Shown here piece after piece: positions 24,458 to 33,295 of a stretch of 64,000 bases of DNA. The translations under genes and the position numbers were made by a program. This DNA is from Citrobacter telavivensis (GTDB lineage: Bacteria > Pseudomonadota > Gammaproteobacteria > Enterobacterales > Enterobacteriaceae). The notes under the pieces were generated by a model, which did not search any database, was not told where the DNA came from, and saw nothing but the letters and a program-made list of their open reading frames with translations. Within the stretch, counting starts at the first letter, position 1; every line of letters begins with the position of its first letter. The stretch lies in NCBI GenBank assembly GCA_009363175.1, contig CP045205.1, positions 5,022,001 to 5,086,000 of the forward strand, given 5' to 3'.

Positions 24458-27270
24458 ATTGTCCCCTGAATAGTACCAATGCCACGTTTCTCATCGAGGC
24501 GGCGCGCAACGTGAAATGCGGCCTCAAGCTCCGAGCAATTTAATTCATTCATAATGGCCCGTCTTTCGGCTTTTTCCTCTTTTTCAGTCATTCCCAGCGC
24601 CAGGTACAAACTGGGGGGGACCGCACGAAACAACGCCTGTACCTTACGGGACAAAATAACTCCCTCTGTGTATTTTCTCGGAAGTTTTGTCGCGGACAAC
24701 AGCATCGCCTTCTGCTCTTCTGTGAGCGTCTTAAATCGCGCTATTTGTTCAACTTCATCAGGTGGCATAACGAGGCAGATCCACCACTCCGCCATATTGA
24801 GCATTTTTTTCGCAGTGTCAGGGAAATCCTCCAGGTTCTGTGTGAACAACCACAGCCATGATCCGAGCTTACGCCACATTTTGACAATTTTGGTTGCATA
24901 CGGGCCCAACAGCGGGTTAGCAGTTACAATATGCGCTTCGTCGATTGGCACAATGATATCCCGATCGCTGAACTGTTCCCTTTCTGCGATGTTGTTAATC
25001 GTATTAAGCAGCGAGATGACAGCAACGGCCATCTGAGCTTCATAGCCTTCACGCGCCAGCGTACCTAAATCAACAATAGTCACGTCTGCCTCTGGCCATT
25101 GCGCGCCCGGACGGTTAAACAACTCCCCTTCAAAACCTTCGGTAAACATGCGTAATGCTTCTGCCATCTCTTCAGCTCGCGCACGTCGCGCTGGCGTGCG
25201 TTTCTCGCGGCCGTCTTCTCCCATGCTGACATCGCGGGCAATGTTCTCAAGCGAGAACATTAAATCTTCCGGTAGCATCTGGCGGTTTTCGTCAAACGCT
25301 TTACGAGCCGCAATGAGTATCGCCTCACGAATCATACCGCGGTCGGCGCGTGTCATTCGCTCCTCTTCTGCTGCTTCACCACCGGTGATCATCAACCGCG
25401 CTGCAATCTCCATTTCACCCAGAATGTCACGTTCTTCGTCCTTGTCCTCATCATCTTCATCAATGTCAGGGAGGGCCTCTTCGCTTGTCACTAACGTCTC
25501 AGGTTTCGCCTGCATGAGCAGATGTGAATCGCCAAACGGAGCAAGTGAAATAACCTTACCAGGCTTGATACTGACACGGTGCACTGAGAGCCCCAGCGAA
25601 TTACAGTAATCTCCAAACAGACCGAAGCTGTTACCCGCTTCCAGCAAAAATATACGGGGGCGGTAGATTGCCACCATCTGAGCCAGTTTATCGAGCGCAG
25701 TGGCAGATTTACCGGCACCTGTCGGCCCGAAAAGCAGCAGGTGCGCATTCTGGGTACGGTCATTTTTATTAAGTGGATCTACGGACAGGGGGCCACCACC
25801 ACGATTCCAGAACGTAAGCCCCGGGTGACCAGTACCGGTGTCGCGACCATAAATAGGGGCGAGACATGCAAAATGCTGTACAAACATAAGGCGCGTGTAC
25901 CAGTTGTGTTTATCCATTTGAGGGTTAAAGCACATAGGTAACGCACGCATATAACTGCTGAGAGGACCAATATCGTGTTCTGGATTTATCGGTTCCATCC
26001 CACAGTTCAGTAATTTACTGCTGAGATCAAGATACCGTTTATCGAGTGTTTCCTTGTCCTGAGCCTTGATAAGCAGTGTGATGGCCGCACGGTAAAGCTT
26101 GTGTTTGTTTCCCAGGAAATTACGCGCTGTAGCAGCGTCTTCGCGAGCACGCAGGGAATCAACATTCTCCCCCATTGAATTGCGGCTAAGGCTCGCAAAA
26201 CTTTCTTCAAGCTTGTCCTGAGGCTGAACCACCAGGGTCATGGCCAGAACTGTCCCTTCCGGAAGCAGATCCATAATGGCATTCACATTATCACCACGTT
26301 TTACCTCCCCCGTCAGATGACCGGTAGAAGGTGCAGTACGCAGGCGGGCAACCGGAACAGCTTTATGTGCCACATCATCAAACCACCACACACCGCTTTC
26401 GGCATCACTTCGCGGGCGGGTAAACCAGAGGCTTTCGCTGAAATCATTCAGAAGAGGCAAATCGCCCGGTGCATGATCGGAGTGTTTTGCGCAACGATAC
26501 AATGTTTTCTTATCGACCCACGCCGGCGCCGGGTTGAACCAGCGCAACAGCCAACTATGGATTTGCTCGCCGTTCTGCTTTTCGCACCGGATACCGGCAC
26601 CGCTCAGTGCTGCAGTCAGGCGATCGCAGACCTGTTTCAGCAGCACCTCCGGTGGCATGGGGTCACGATAAGGTGTCTCAACCCAACGGTAAACCACCAT
26701 GCGCGTTCTGCGAATTTGCCCTCTCCAGGCGGCCCCTGTGACAGCCTCGTCTACAAAAAGCCCCTGTTCCACCGCCACATTTTCTAGGTGGCGCTCCTGT
26801 TCAGCCAGCCAGGCTTTCGTGAATGCAGTTCCCTGAGCTCTTGGCCTGACATAGCCTCTGATAGTATCCATATAAGTAGAGAGATCAGAGTCATCCTGGC
26901 AGAAAAACTGTACCACCCATTGGTGATCATCCAGTTCAGGGAGACTGTCCTGTAGGGCGTTCTCAGCGATATTGCAGATCTCGTCCAGACGTGTTTCCGG
27001 GCGCCCTTCAGTGCCCACAGGGATAATCTCATACACGGCCCCAACGGATACGCCATCGTCAAGCAGAATACATTCATGCTCTGGCAAATACTCACCCCAG
27101 GGAACATGATCGATAATGGAAGGTGCCGTGGAATACAGACGCGCTTCATCTGAATGAGTCAGTTGCCCTTCCCGGGTAAGCGGTTCATACCCACTGACGG
27201 AAAACGGACCGTTACCGTACTGATGAGCATCCTGAGACGCTCGACGTCGGCTAAATAAAGGGAAAGCCAT
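24454..27270 (-). CDS. Conjugative ATPase, VirB4/TraC type (TIGR03744)
   Basis: A 938-residue ATPase that powers assembly of the conjugative type IV secretion system at the inner membrane. Walker A GPTGAGKSATA lies near residue 520 and Walker B IVPIDEAHI near residue 772. The C-terminal motor part has WLFTQNLEDFPD. The N-terminal 400 residues match the VirB4-type docking region. Size and neighbours fit TIGR03744 (PFL_4706). An unusual acidic insertion (DIDEDDEDKDEERD) lies near residue 605. Confidence 0.93.
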   Translation of the reverse strand: MAFPLFSRRRASQDAHQYGNGPFSVSGYEPLTREGQLTHSDEARLYSTAPSIIDHVPWGEYLPEHECILLDDGVSVGAVYEIIPVGTEGRPETRLDEICNIAENALQDSLPELDDHQWVVQFFCQDDSDLSTYMDTIRGYVRPRAQGTAFTKAWLAEQERHLENVAVEQGLFVDEAVTGAAWRGQIRRTRMVVYRWVETPYRDPMPPEVLLKQVCDRLTAALSGAGIRCEKQNGEQIHSWLLRWFNPAPAWVDKKTLYRCAKHSDHAPGDLPLLNDFSESLWFTRPRSDAESGVWWFDDVAHKAVPVARLRTAPSTGHLTGEVKRGDNVNAIMDLLPEGTVLAMTLVVQPQDKLEESFASLSRNSMGENVDSLRAREDAATARNFLGNKHKLYRAAITLLIKAQDKETLDKRYLDLSSKLLNCGMEPINPEHDIGPLSSYMRALPMCFNPQMDKHNWYTRLMFVQHFACLAPIYGRDTGTGHPGLTFWNRGGGPLSVDPLNKNDRTQNAHLLLFGPTGAGKSATALDKLAQMVAIYRPRIFLLEAGNSFGLFGDYCNSLGLSVHRVSIKPGKVISLAPFGDSHLLMQAKPETLVTSEEALPDIDEDDEDKDEERDILGEMEIAARLMITGGEAAEEERMTRADRGMIREAILIAARKAFDENRQMLPEDLMFSLENIARDVSMGEDGREKRTPARRARAEEMAEALRMFTEGFEGELFNRPGAQWPEADVTIVDLGTLAREGYEAQMAVAVISLLNTINNIAEREQFSDRDIIVPIDEAHIVTANPLLGPYATKIVKMWRKLGSWLWLFTQNLEDFPDTAKKMLNMAEWWICLVMPPDEVEQIARFKTLTEEQKAMLLSATKLPRKYTEGVILSRKVQALFRAVPPSLYLALGMTEKEEKAERRAIMNELNCSELEAAFHVARRLDEKRGIGTIQGTI

Positions 27271-27686
27271 CAGAGATCCTCCGTTCGCTCACCAGGCAAC
27301 GCATACTGTACCTGGCTGTAGAAAGGAAAGACGGTGCTGTAGCCTGGAACCGGCGTGTTCCCGCCAGCCAGATGCGGAAAAACATACATGACCATGTCAG
27401 GATTTGGCAGACGCGGAAACGTCTGCTGAATTTCATTTTCCTGGGTGCGGCTGTAGCTGTTACTGACCTGCTGACTGATCTCACGTTCGCTGTCTGTAAC
27501 TGGCCGGCGAAGTGTTGTTCTGCTCTCGTTGGTAGCATGAGTTGACGATGCACCATCGTTCCATAATTCAAGCATGGTGCTGTCGCCAGGCGGCAACATT
27601 TCCTCTTTTGACGTACTGCAACCCGAGAGGGCAAGCGATACAACGACCAACATAACGGTGGCCAGATGATTAAAACTGAGCAACAT
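27270..27686 (-). CDS. Conjugation lipoprotein, TIGR03751 type
   Basis: A 138-residue lipoprotein: hydrophobic signal (LATVMLVVVSLALSGC) with lipobox L-S-G-C and a short Gln/Arg-rich mature part. ATG 27686 has GGAGGTG immediately upstream; two earlier in-frame ATGs would put charged residues before the signal. Matches the TIGR03751 lipoprotein of ICE clusters by position and form; a VirB7/TraV-like role at the outer membrane core is inference. Confidence 0.82.
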   Translation of the reverse strand: MLLSFNHLATVMLVVVSLALSGCSTSKEEMLPPGDSTMLELWNDGASSTHATNESRTTLRRPVTDSEREISQQVSNSYSRTQENEIQQTFPRLPNPDMVMYVFPHLAGGNTPVPGYSTVFPFYSQVQYALPGERTEDL

Positions 27687-27933
27687 GCACCTCCGCTTCA
27701 TCCGAATCACTGATGACAGCTGACAGACGAATCACTCGTCCATCAGGCAGCTGCATCTGCATTCCATTTCCCTCGCTCAGAAGCTTCTTTCCGACAGCGA
27801 GCAGGGCCTGTTCGGTGACTTCATGCCTGCTACCTTCCCATTTGCCATTATCACACCTGACAAAACCGGCAAAGAGACGGCCACCCAGTGGCGTATAGTC
27901 CACCCGATACTCGAGGTTTTTATTGTTCTGCAT
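27670..27933 (-). CDS. Small unknown transfer-operon protein
   Basis: An 87-residue soluble protein (MQNNKNLEYRVDYTPLGGRL) with no membrane segment. ATG 27933 is preceded by GGGGAT; an alternative ATG at 27945 overlaps the stop of the TraB-like gene. Its end overlaps the lipoprotein start, so the three are coupled. Not recognised. Confidence 0.65.
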   Translation of the reverse strand: MQNNKNLEYRVDYTPLGGRLFAGFVRCDNGKWEGSRHEVTEQALLAVGKKLLSEGNGMQMQLPDGRVIRLSAVISDSDEAEVHVAQF

Positions 27934-27944
27934 CTTTATCCCCA

Positions 27945-29471
27945 TCAGTCCATGCCCGTGCTGCTACCAGCGAGGCTGAAATCGTCATATTTCACCTTGC
28001 GGCCTTTTTCTTCATAATCAATCGCCAACTGACGAGTGATATGTAAAGCCACTTTCTGTCCAGGCGGTACATAGATCGCGTCAAAAGTCTGACCATATCG
28101 CGCTTTAACCCAGTCAACGGTCTCACGCATACCGCCGGATAACGCCTTACCCAACACGGCCTGACCGGCATCCCCCGTCAGCGTAGACGTCACACCACCA
28201 TAGCCATTGGTCTGGCTGGTATTCTGGTTTTCAGCCACGGCGTCCCCAGCTGCGCTGGCAGCTGCAAGTGCGGCAATGGTTGGCAGATAAGTAGAAGCGT
28301 TTGATTTTCGGGTACCTGAAATGCATGGAATGCCATTGTCATCTGATAACCAGCCAATACTGCTGTTATTCCCACCCTGGCTGTTCTGATTACCACCATT
28401 ACTGCCTTGCCCCTCAGGTGAAGGAAGCGTACGAACGGTGCCATCAGTAAAAACAAAAGTGATGCTTGTTATGGCGCCGCGTACGCAGGAAAGCGTCCAG
28501 TCCCCCGTAGCGGTTCCCGAAACGATCGCCCCCTGTACATCAGGCAATTCAATGCCATTTGCCGTCAGGTTGTCTTTTCCGATCATCACTTTGAACGGGT
28601 AAGGGTCAGTCACCTTGCCATCAATGGGAATACGTCCCAACAGCGCGGTCATGGCCCGACTACCCACAAGCGTGGAGTTTTCCGGAAGGGTATAAACAGG
28701 GGCAGCATTTTTTTCAGATCCGGGAATGTTGTTCTGGACCGTTGTACTTACTGCTGACGTTGCCTGCCTGGCTGCATCACCTGCAGCGCCAAAGGAGGTG
28801 GCAAAAGAAAAACCAGTCGCGTTATTACTGTTTTTATCTGAGACAGGTCGACCATTCGCATCCGTGGCAATACCATCTTTCGGCTCAACCCATTGCAACC
28901 CGTTGCCATCTGTTTGAGATAGATTTCCCGTGCCTCCGGTCAGTCCATTGTCATAACCCAGTCCCACTGGAATATCGCTGCCTGCAACGTTACCTTTATT
29001 TCCTGCCGTTAAGCCGGAGGAGCCATTTTTGAGTTGGTCAAGAAGTTGGTTCACCTGCGAACTCAGATCAGTAACCTGAGAACTCAGTTGTGCACGTTTT
29101 TGAGCCTCTTCGGAACGAACTTGCCCCACAGCCTGGCTGATTTGCTGATCAACATTGGTGCTATTTTTTTTCAGCTCCTTATTTTCATCAGCAAGCGTTT
29201 TATTATCGCTTTCAAGGCTGTCAAGGCGCCCCTGAACCTTACGGTAACTACCAACCAGGGTACGCAAAGTATCCTGCGCGGTGTCACCTTCCACACCCAG
29301 CGCTTTGAGATCTTCTGGTGTAAGGTCCTTCAGGGCGACATTAGAGGTTTTCTGGCCTGCTTCATTTTTATCGTTTTTATCTGTACAGGATTTAACCCCA
29401 ATCATGATGGCGCCCACCACTACGACGGGAACAGCAATTTTCACAAGCAGGTTTGAAGCAGGCTTTTTCAT
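27945..29471 (-). CDS. TraB/VirB10-like conjugation protein (TIGR03752)
   Basis: A 508-residue protein with an N-terminal membrane anchor (LLVKIAVPVVVVGAIMIGV), a coiled coil (about residues 70-145: LDSLESDNKTLADENKELKK), a Gly/Asn-rich linker and a C-terminal TrbI/VirB10-like domain (VPPGQKVALHITRQLAIDYE). It fits TIGR03752 and the role of TraB in F: the bridge from inner to outer membrane in the T4SS core. It overlaps the next gene by 4 nt. Confidence 0.87.
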   Translation of the reverse strand: MKKPASNLLVKIAVPVVVVGAIMIGVKSCTDKNDKNEAGQKTSNVALKDLTPEDLKALGVEGDTAQDTLRTLVGSYRKVQGRLDSLESDNKTLADENKELKKNSTNVDQQISQAVGQVRSEEAQKRAQLSSQVTDLSSQVNQLLDQLKNGSSGLTAGNKGNVAGSDIPVGLGYDNGLTGGTGNLSQTDGNGLQWVEPKDGIATDANGRPVSDKNSNNATGFSFATSFGAAGDAARQATSAVSTTVQNNIPGSEKNAAPVYTLPENSTLVGSRAMTALLGRIPIDGKVTDPYPFKVMIGKDNLTANGIELPDVQGAIVSGTATGDWTLSCVRGAITSITFVFTDGTVRTLPSPEGQGSNGGNQNSQGGNNSSIGWLSDDNGIPCISGTRKSNASTYLPTIAALAAASAAGDAVAENQNTSQTNGYGGVTSTLTGDAGQAVLGKALSGGMRETVDWVKARYGQTFDAIYVPPGQKVALHITRQLAIDYEEKGRKVKYDDFSLAGSSTGMD

Positions 29472-30367
29472 TTATGTGCTCCTCGGTTACTCCGCTTACT
29501 CTCCTTTCCTTCAGATTCGGGTAAACGCTGTTCAGCAATAAAGGCACTTTCGGGACGTCCTGTAGTAACCAGATATAGAACTGTCGTGTCTTCCGGTGTA
29601 CCGGCACGCCCCAGCCAACGGTGCTGGAAAGTCGCAGTAGTAAACTGACCTTGCAGCGAACGAGGATCGAGGATGACCTTTACTGCTGATCGGTTACGCA
29701 CCTGCAGCGCAATTACACTGCTGCCCTGCAGACTCCAGGCAGCCATCGGCGTGACGCTGACGGACTCAGAGGGCATAAGTGTGGTGATCCGGGGAGGAAG
29801 CTTCAGTGAAACCTGACTTACTCCCGGTACGGGCTCTACCGTTCTCAACGGTCCATACATGTTCTGTGCGGCATAACGAGTCAGGACAACGGGCAGCGGC
29901 GCATTGAGTTTTGCGGGCCTCCGGCTTTCTGCATTTGCCTCTGCCGACGACTGACGGCCGGCACTGTCCCCATCACTGCTGACCGTCTGTTTATCGGTCG
30001 CCGAAGCGGTAGCCACTTCTCCGTCGTAGACAATTTTGACAGGTTCCCACGTGGTTTTACCGGGGGCAGCAGAAACATCAAGTAGAAGTATTTCCCCGTT
30101 TTCCTTGTTCTGAAGTTCCAGTCTCGTCACCGGAAAGGCTTCTTTCGCATCGAGATAAACTACACCTCCGGAGCTTTGAATACGCAGCTTGTCGTTGAGT
30201 GTGGGCGGAAACCCCACTCGCACGTTTTTGTTTACAAAAACGATTCGCTCCTGCCCTACAGTCAGGGGAATCTGCAAAGGTATCCGTTCCCATTTCATAA
30301 GCTCAACAGCACGAGCTCCGGCTGAGACCAGTACCAGGGTCAGCAGGATCACTGAGAATTTTTTCAA
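29468..30367 (-). CDS. TraK-like conjugation protein (TIGR03749)
   Basis: A 299-residue secreted protein with signal peptide ending SAGARA. Sequence is beta-rich, with conserved ELMKWERIPLQIPLTVGQER and, late, RNRSAVKVILDPRSLQGQF. By position between TraE-like and TraB-like genes and by signal it fits TIGR03749, the secretin-like TraK/VirB9 counterpart of the core complex. Starts and ends overlap its neighbours by 4 nt. Confidence 0.85.
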   Translation of the reverse strand: MKKFSVILLTLVLVSAGARAVELMKWERIPLQIPLTVGQERIVFVNKNVRVGFPPTLNDKLRIQSSGGVVYLDAKEAFPVTRLELQNKENGEILLLDVSAAPGKTTWEPVKIVYDGEVATASATDKQTVSSDGDSAGRQSSAEANAESRRPAKLNAPLPVVLTRYAAQNMYGPLRTVEPVPGVSQVSLKLPPRITTLMPSESVSVTPMAAWSLQGSSVIALQVRNRSAVKVILDPRSLQGQFTTATFQHRWLGRAGTPEDTTVLYLVTTGRPESAFIAEQRLPESEGKESKRSNRGAHK

Positions 30368-31023
30368 TTGAATGCTCCCGACTTTTGTTCTGGCTCAGGC
30401 AAGGAGATCGCCTCAAGTCTTTGTGGCGCGCTGTCATAGCAATCCAGTGCCAGTCCAAACGGATTTCGCTCTGGGTCACCTTCCCAGCGAACCACTTTCA
30501 TTGGATAACGCGCCAGGGCACGCTTAACGGGTTCGGTATGGAAATATTCGTCAGCTACCAGGTCCAGCCGTACCACCCAATGATCTTCATCAATGATGGT
30601 CACGCTGCGGTTACTGTAACCACGACGGGGGATTTCGTATACCACGCGTACACGATCGCGCAGCTCGTCATTATTCTTGCGCATCTCGGCGTCCTTATTG
30701 AGAAAATCCTGACAGGACGGCGTCAAATACGGGCTCATTTGGGCAATTTTGGCTGTGTAGTCAGCTTCCCCATTTTTCGGCCAGGAATTCAGTTGCTGAA
30801 AAATGTAAAAAGCAAAACTGTAAACCGTAGATGGCGGGACCTCCCACCATTTTCGGGTACTGCCGGAACGCAGGTCAGGTGGGTTGTGAATTGTCAGCTC
30901 CGAGGGTGCTCGCATCCATCCCAGACTGGTGACGAACAGTCCCAAAGCCAGCAAAACACAAGCGATACGTAGCGAAATAATATGATTATCGCGGGCGGTT
31001 ATACCGTTACGAAAACGACTCAT
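30364..31023 (-). CDS. TraE-like conjugation protein (TIGR03746)
   Basis: A 219-residue membrane protein with one N-terminal membrane helix (HIISLRIACVLLALGLFVTS) and a periplasmic VirB8/TraE-like domain (VPPSTVYSFAFYIFQQLNSW, DHWVVRLDLVADEYF). It fits TIGR03746 (PFL_4703). Overlaps both neighbours by 4 nt within a tightly packed operon. Confidence 0.86.
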   Translation of the reverse strand: MSRFRNGITARDNHIISLRIACVLLALGLFVTSLGWMRAPSELTIHNPPDLRSGSTRKWWEVPPSTVYSFAFYIFQQLNSWPKNGEADYTAKIAQMSPYLTPSCQDFLNKDAEMRKNNDELRDRVRVVYEIPRRGYSNRSVTIIDEDHWVVRLDLVADEYFHTEPVKRALARYPMKVVRWEGDPERNPFGLALDCYDSAPQRLEAISLPEPEQKSGAFN

Positions 31024-31400
31024 ACTTTCCCTCCGCGCATCAACGGAACAGGTTTCGTTCGTTTAAGTTCCCACGCCCTACTATCCAGAATCATGGTTCG
31101 GGACATACGTGCACGGCAGCGCAATTCCTCCAGACGTTGCCAGATATAATTTTCTGGCTTACCGCGCTTGTAGCTGGCAATCCAGTTGCCGCCAAAAAAA
31201 ATGACCAACAGAGGCATCAGCAGCATGCACGTCGGAAAAGCCAGCCATCCGACAAAAGGAACCAGAGCTAACGGTATTGCCAGAGGGATACCGGCAATAA
31301 CACCGATGACGGCCGCCAGCACAAACTCCCCGGATGTGAACCCTTTCCAGACCACGGGGGGGTTGTTCAGTCTGTCAGGGAGGAAATCAATGACGGCCAT
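31020..31400 (-). CDS. TraL-like conjugation protein (TIGR03750)
   Basis: A 126-residue membrane protein with two neighbouring membrane segments (VLAAVIGVIAGIPLAIPLAL and FPTCMLLMPLLVIFFGGNWI) and the family's start DFLPDRLNNPPVVWKGFT. This is the TIGR03750 form; F TraL/VirB3 is the likely functional counterpart. Confidence 0.85.
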   Translation of the reverse strand: MAVIDFLPDRLNNPPVVWKGFTSGEFVLAAVIGVIAGIPLAIPLALVPFVGWLAFPTCMLLMPLLVIFFGGNWIASYKRGKPENYIWQRLEELRCRARMSRTMILDSRAWELKRTKPVPLMRGGKV

Positions 31401-31409
31401 ATGGGCTCC

Positions 31410-31775
31410 TTACAGGATATCTGAAGCTTTAGTTGCGAGGTAAATAACCAAAAGGATGAGGATGATGCCGACAACCAGATAGACCAGGAACTGAGTCCAT
31501 TCCCCCTTACCACGACGGATATCGTGAAATGCGGTAATCACGGCATGCGCTACGGCAAAAAAAGCACCGACACATACGAGAAGCCCTATCGCAAGTGCCC
31601 CCATTTTGATGTAGCCCATAACGGTGTTGTAGGTTCCGCCACCGCCTCCAGATGTTGGCTGTTCAACAGCTGGCAAGTCTGCCATAGCCTGACTTGCAGT
31701 TAAGAGACCGGTAAGCAACAAATATCCCGCACGGGAATAGGCAGAACGAAAATGCCTGAAGAAAGTGAATTTCAT
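31410..31775 (-). CDS. Pilin-like membrane protein (TIGR03745)
   Basis: A 121-residue protein with an N-terminal signal-like segment (AGYLLLTGLLTASQAMA), a Gly run (SGGGGGTYN) and two further membrane helices (MGALAIGLLVCVGAFFAVAH, FLVYLVVGIILILLVIYL). This resembles the TIGR03745 family, and the layout is like VirB2/TraA conjugative pilins. Pilin function is inference. Confidence 0.8.
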   Translation of the reverse strand: MKFTFFRHFRSAYSRAGYLLLTGLLTASQAMADLPAVEQPTSGGGGGTYNTVMGYIKMGALAIGLLVCVGAFFAVAHAVITAFHDIRRGKGEWTQFLVYLVVGIILILLVIYLATKASDIL

Positions 31776-31787
31776 TGAGTCATCCTT

Positions 31788-32033
31788 TCAGTGGAAAAAC
31801 AGAAACAGGGTCAGCAGATAAAGCACAATCAGTCGAATTAGCAGCTCATTGAACTGCCTGAACGTCACTGATTTACTGACCAGGCCACGGTAGGCCTGCA
31901 CCAGTGCCCATGCGCTGAAAAGGAGAACGACGATGGCGAGCGTACCGAGGATCAAGAGGTTCAGTTGCCCGGGCGTGAGGCTGCTTCCGGTGCCCGCACT
32001 CCATCCATTTAGCTGAGAGCCATTCATCGCCAT
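31788..32033 (-). CDS. Small membrane protein, TIGR03758/DUF3262
   Basis: An 81-residue protein with two membrane helices (LNLLILGTLAIVVLLFSAW and LIVLYLLTLFLFF). It opens GSQLNGWSAGTGSSLTPGQ as in the DUF3262/TIGR03758 ICE family. It overlaps the RAQPRD gene by 10 nt. Confidence 0.85.
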   Translation of the reverse strand: MAMNGSQLNGWSAGTGSSLTPGQLNLLILGTLAIVVLLFSAWALVQAYRGLVSKSVTFRQFNELLIRLIVLYLLTLFLFFH

Positions 32034-32341
32034 GAGGGCTCCTCAGCACGGTACTGCCCGGTGACTAAAGTGGAGGGTGCTGTTGGCTGCGCGCGCGACG
32101 GCTCGAGATAAGTGGATATGCCCTGCCTCATCGTTGAGATGTCACGGGTTGCCTGCTGATAGTCGAAATAAAAGCGAGCGTCCTGATTCTGATTGGCTAC
32201 GACGCGGGCGCGATCAAGGCCAGCCTGAACCTGATCCAGCTGGCGCATCACGAGTGCCAGCTCATCTTTTTCTGACGCCTGGCAGGTCAGCACCGGCAGA
32301 ACGGGCAATAACATTGCCAGGATGATTGTGGTGTGACGCAT
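32024..32341 (-). CDS. RAQPRD family ICE protein (TIGR01690)
   Basis: A 105-residue secreted protein with signal peptide MRHTTIILAMLLPVLPVLTC and helical mature part (LALVMRQLDQVQAGLDRARV). It belongs to the RAQPRD family by position and form; the usual name-giving motif is only loosely kept. First gene of the downstream T4SS transcript; the terminator upstream at 32472 separates it from the coupling-protein set. Confidence 0.83.
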   Translation of the reverse strand: MRHTTIILAMLLPVLPVLTCQASEKDELALVMRQLDQVQAGLDRARVVANQNQDARFYFDYQQATRDISTMRQGISTYLEPSRAQPTAPSTLVTGQYRAEEPSWR

Positions 32342-32471
32342 TTGCGACTCTCCCTAATAACTTGTCGTCGGGAGATTGACGCAAACAGGACATGCTGGCA
32401 GCAGGAAAATATTTATGAAGGTCAGAAAATTAAATGCCACAAAGTGAGCCAGTTAATACAGATGAACCTTC

Positions 32472-32501
32472 AAAAAAAAAGCCCGCGACATCAAGCGGGC
32501 T
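32472..32501 (-). terminator. Terminator after the TIGR03747 gene
   Basis: On the minus strand: stem AGCCCGC (32501-32495) and GCGGGCT (32486-32480), loop of 8, then nine T (32480-32472). It lies 33 nt past the stop at 32534 and splits the conjugation region into two transcripts. Confidence 0.88.
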
Positions 32502-32533
32502 CCGGGGAATTCCCGAAACAGCTACTTCCTGGG

Positions 32534-33295
32534 CTATAGGTATTTTTTAAAGGACGCCGTGACGATGGCCAGAACACCGCCAAGTAATAATGCTGATGGC
32601 AGCAACAGGAGATTTGGCCAGACAGCAGTCGGCCAGGCCAGATACAACATGCAGGGGCCGTAAAGTGCGGGTTTAATAAAACGTTTGGCGTGATGGTAGA
32701 CAAAGCTCGATTCATATCCAGCTCCATAACGACGCAAATCTCGACGGACCAGCCCTTCAACTATGCCGGTGATAATCACCAGGCCGAACAGAGGCAGACT
32801 CAGGAAAAGGATCATCACCCTGATGAAGAAAATCAGAGTTACCCAGAGCGTAGCTTGCAGGTACTCCCCAAGCCAGCCGATTAGTGAGTCACCGAACCGG
32901 TTAATCGTTGGGATAACTCCAGTCCCCTTCTGACCAGTTTCCCTGAATGATTGAAGCCAATGGCTGAATCCGCTATCGACAAACAACCAGTTCCAGGCGG
33001 TATGTACCCACCGCGAAATCGTCTCAACCGGCGCTGCCATCAGTAAACTCCGCGTGTACCCTTCCGACAACCAGTGGCTTTCTGCAACCATCACCCGGTA
33101 GCTGTGTGAAGCACCTTCGTCAGGCCAGAGTAAGGCAATGCAGGCATATTCGATCAGCAGGCTAACCAGAAGCGACCCCAGCAGAATGCCAATTAAACTG
33201 ACAGGCAAATCCCAGAGCAACATGCCGAATGGTCCGGATTGTTTCTGTCGGGATGGCGAACTGCGATTGGCAGTATCTCTGTCATGCTGAGACAT
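32534..33295 (-). CDS. ICE membrane protein, TIGR03747 (DUF4400)
   Basis: A 253-residue protein with four or five membrane helices (LPVSLIGILLGSLLVSLLIE, TLWVTLIFFIRVMILFLSLP, LFGLVIITGIVEGLV, LLLLPSALLLGGVLAIV) and the conserved LRRYGAGYESSFVYHHAKRF. The family always accompanies the TraD coupling protein in these ICEs. ATG 33295 is chosen for the GGGGGGG just upstream; it overlaps the end of traD. Confidence 0.87.
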   Translation of the reverse strand: MSQHDRDTANRSSPSRQKQSGPFGMLLWDLPVSLIGILLGSLLVSLLIEYACIALLWPDEGASHSYRVMVAESHWLSEGYTRSLLMAAPVETISRWVHTAWNWLFVDSGFSHWLQSFRETGQKGTGVIPTINRFGDSLIGWLGEYLQATLWVTLIFFIRVMILFLSLPLFGLVIITGIVEGLVRRDLRRYGAGYESSFVYHHAKRFIKPALYGPCMLYLAWPTAVWPNLLLLPSALLLGGVLAIVTASFKKYL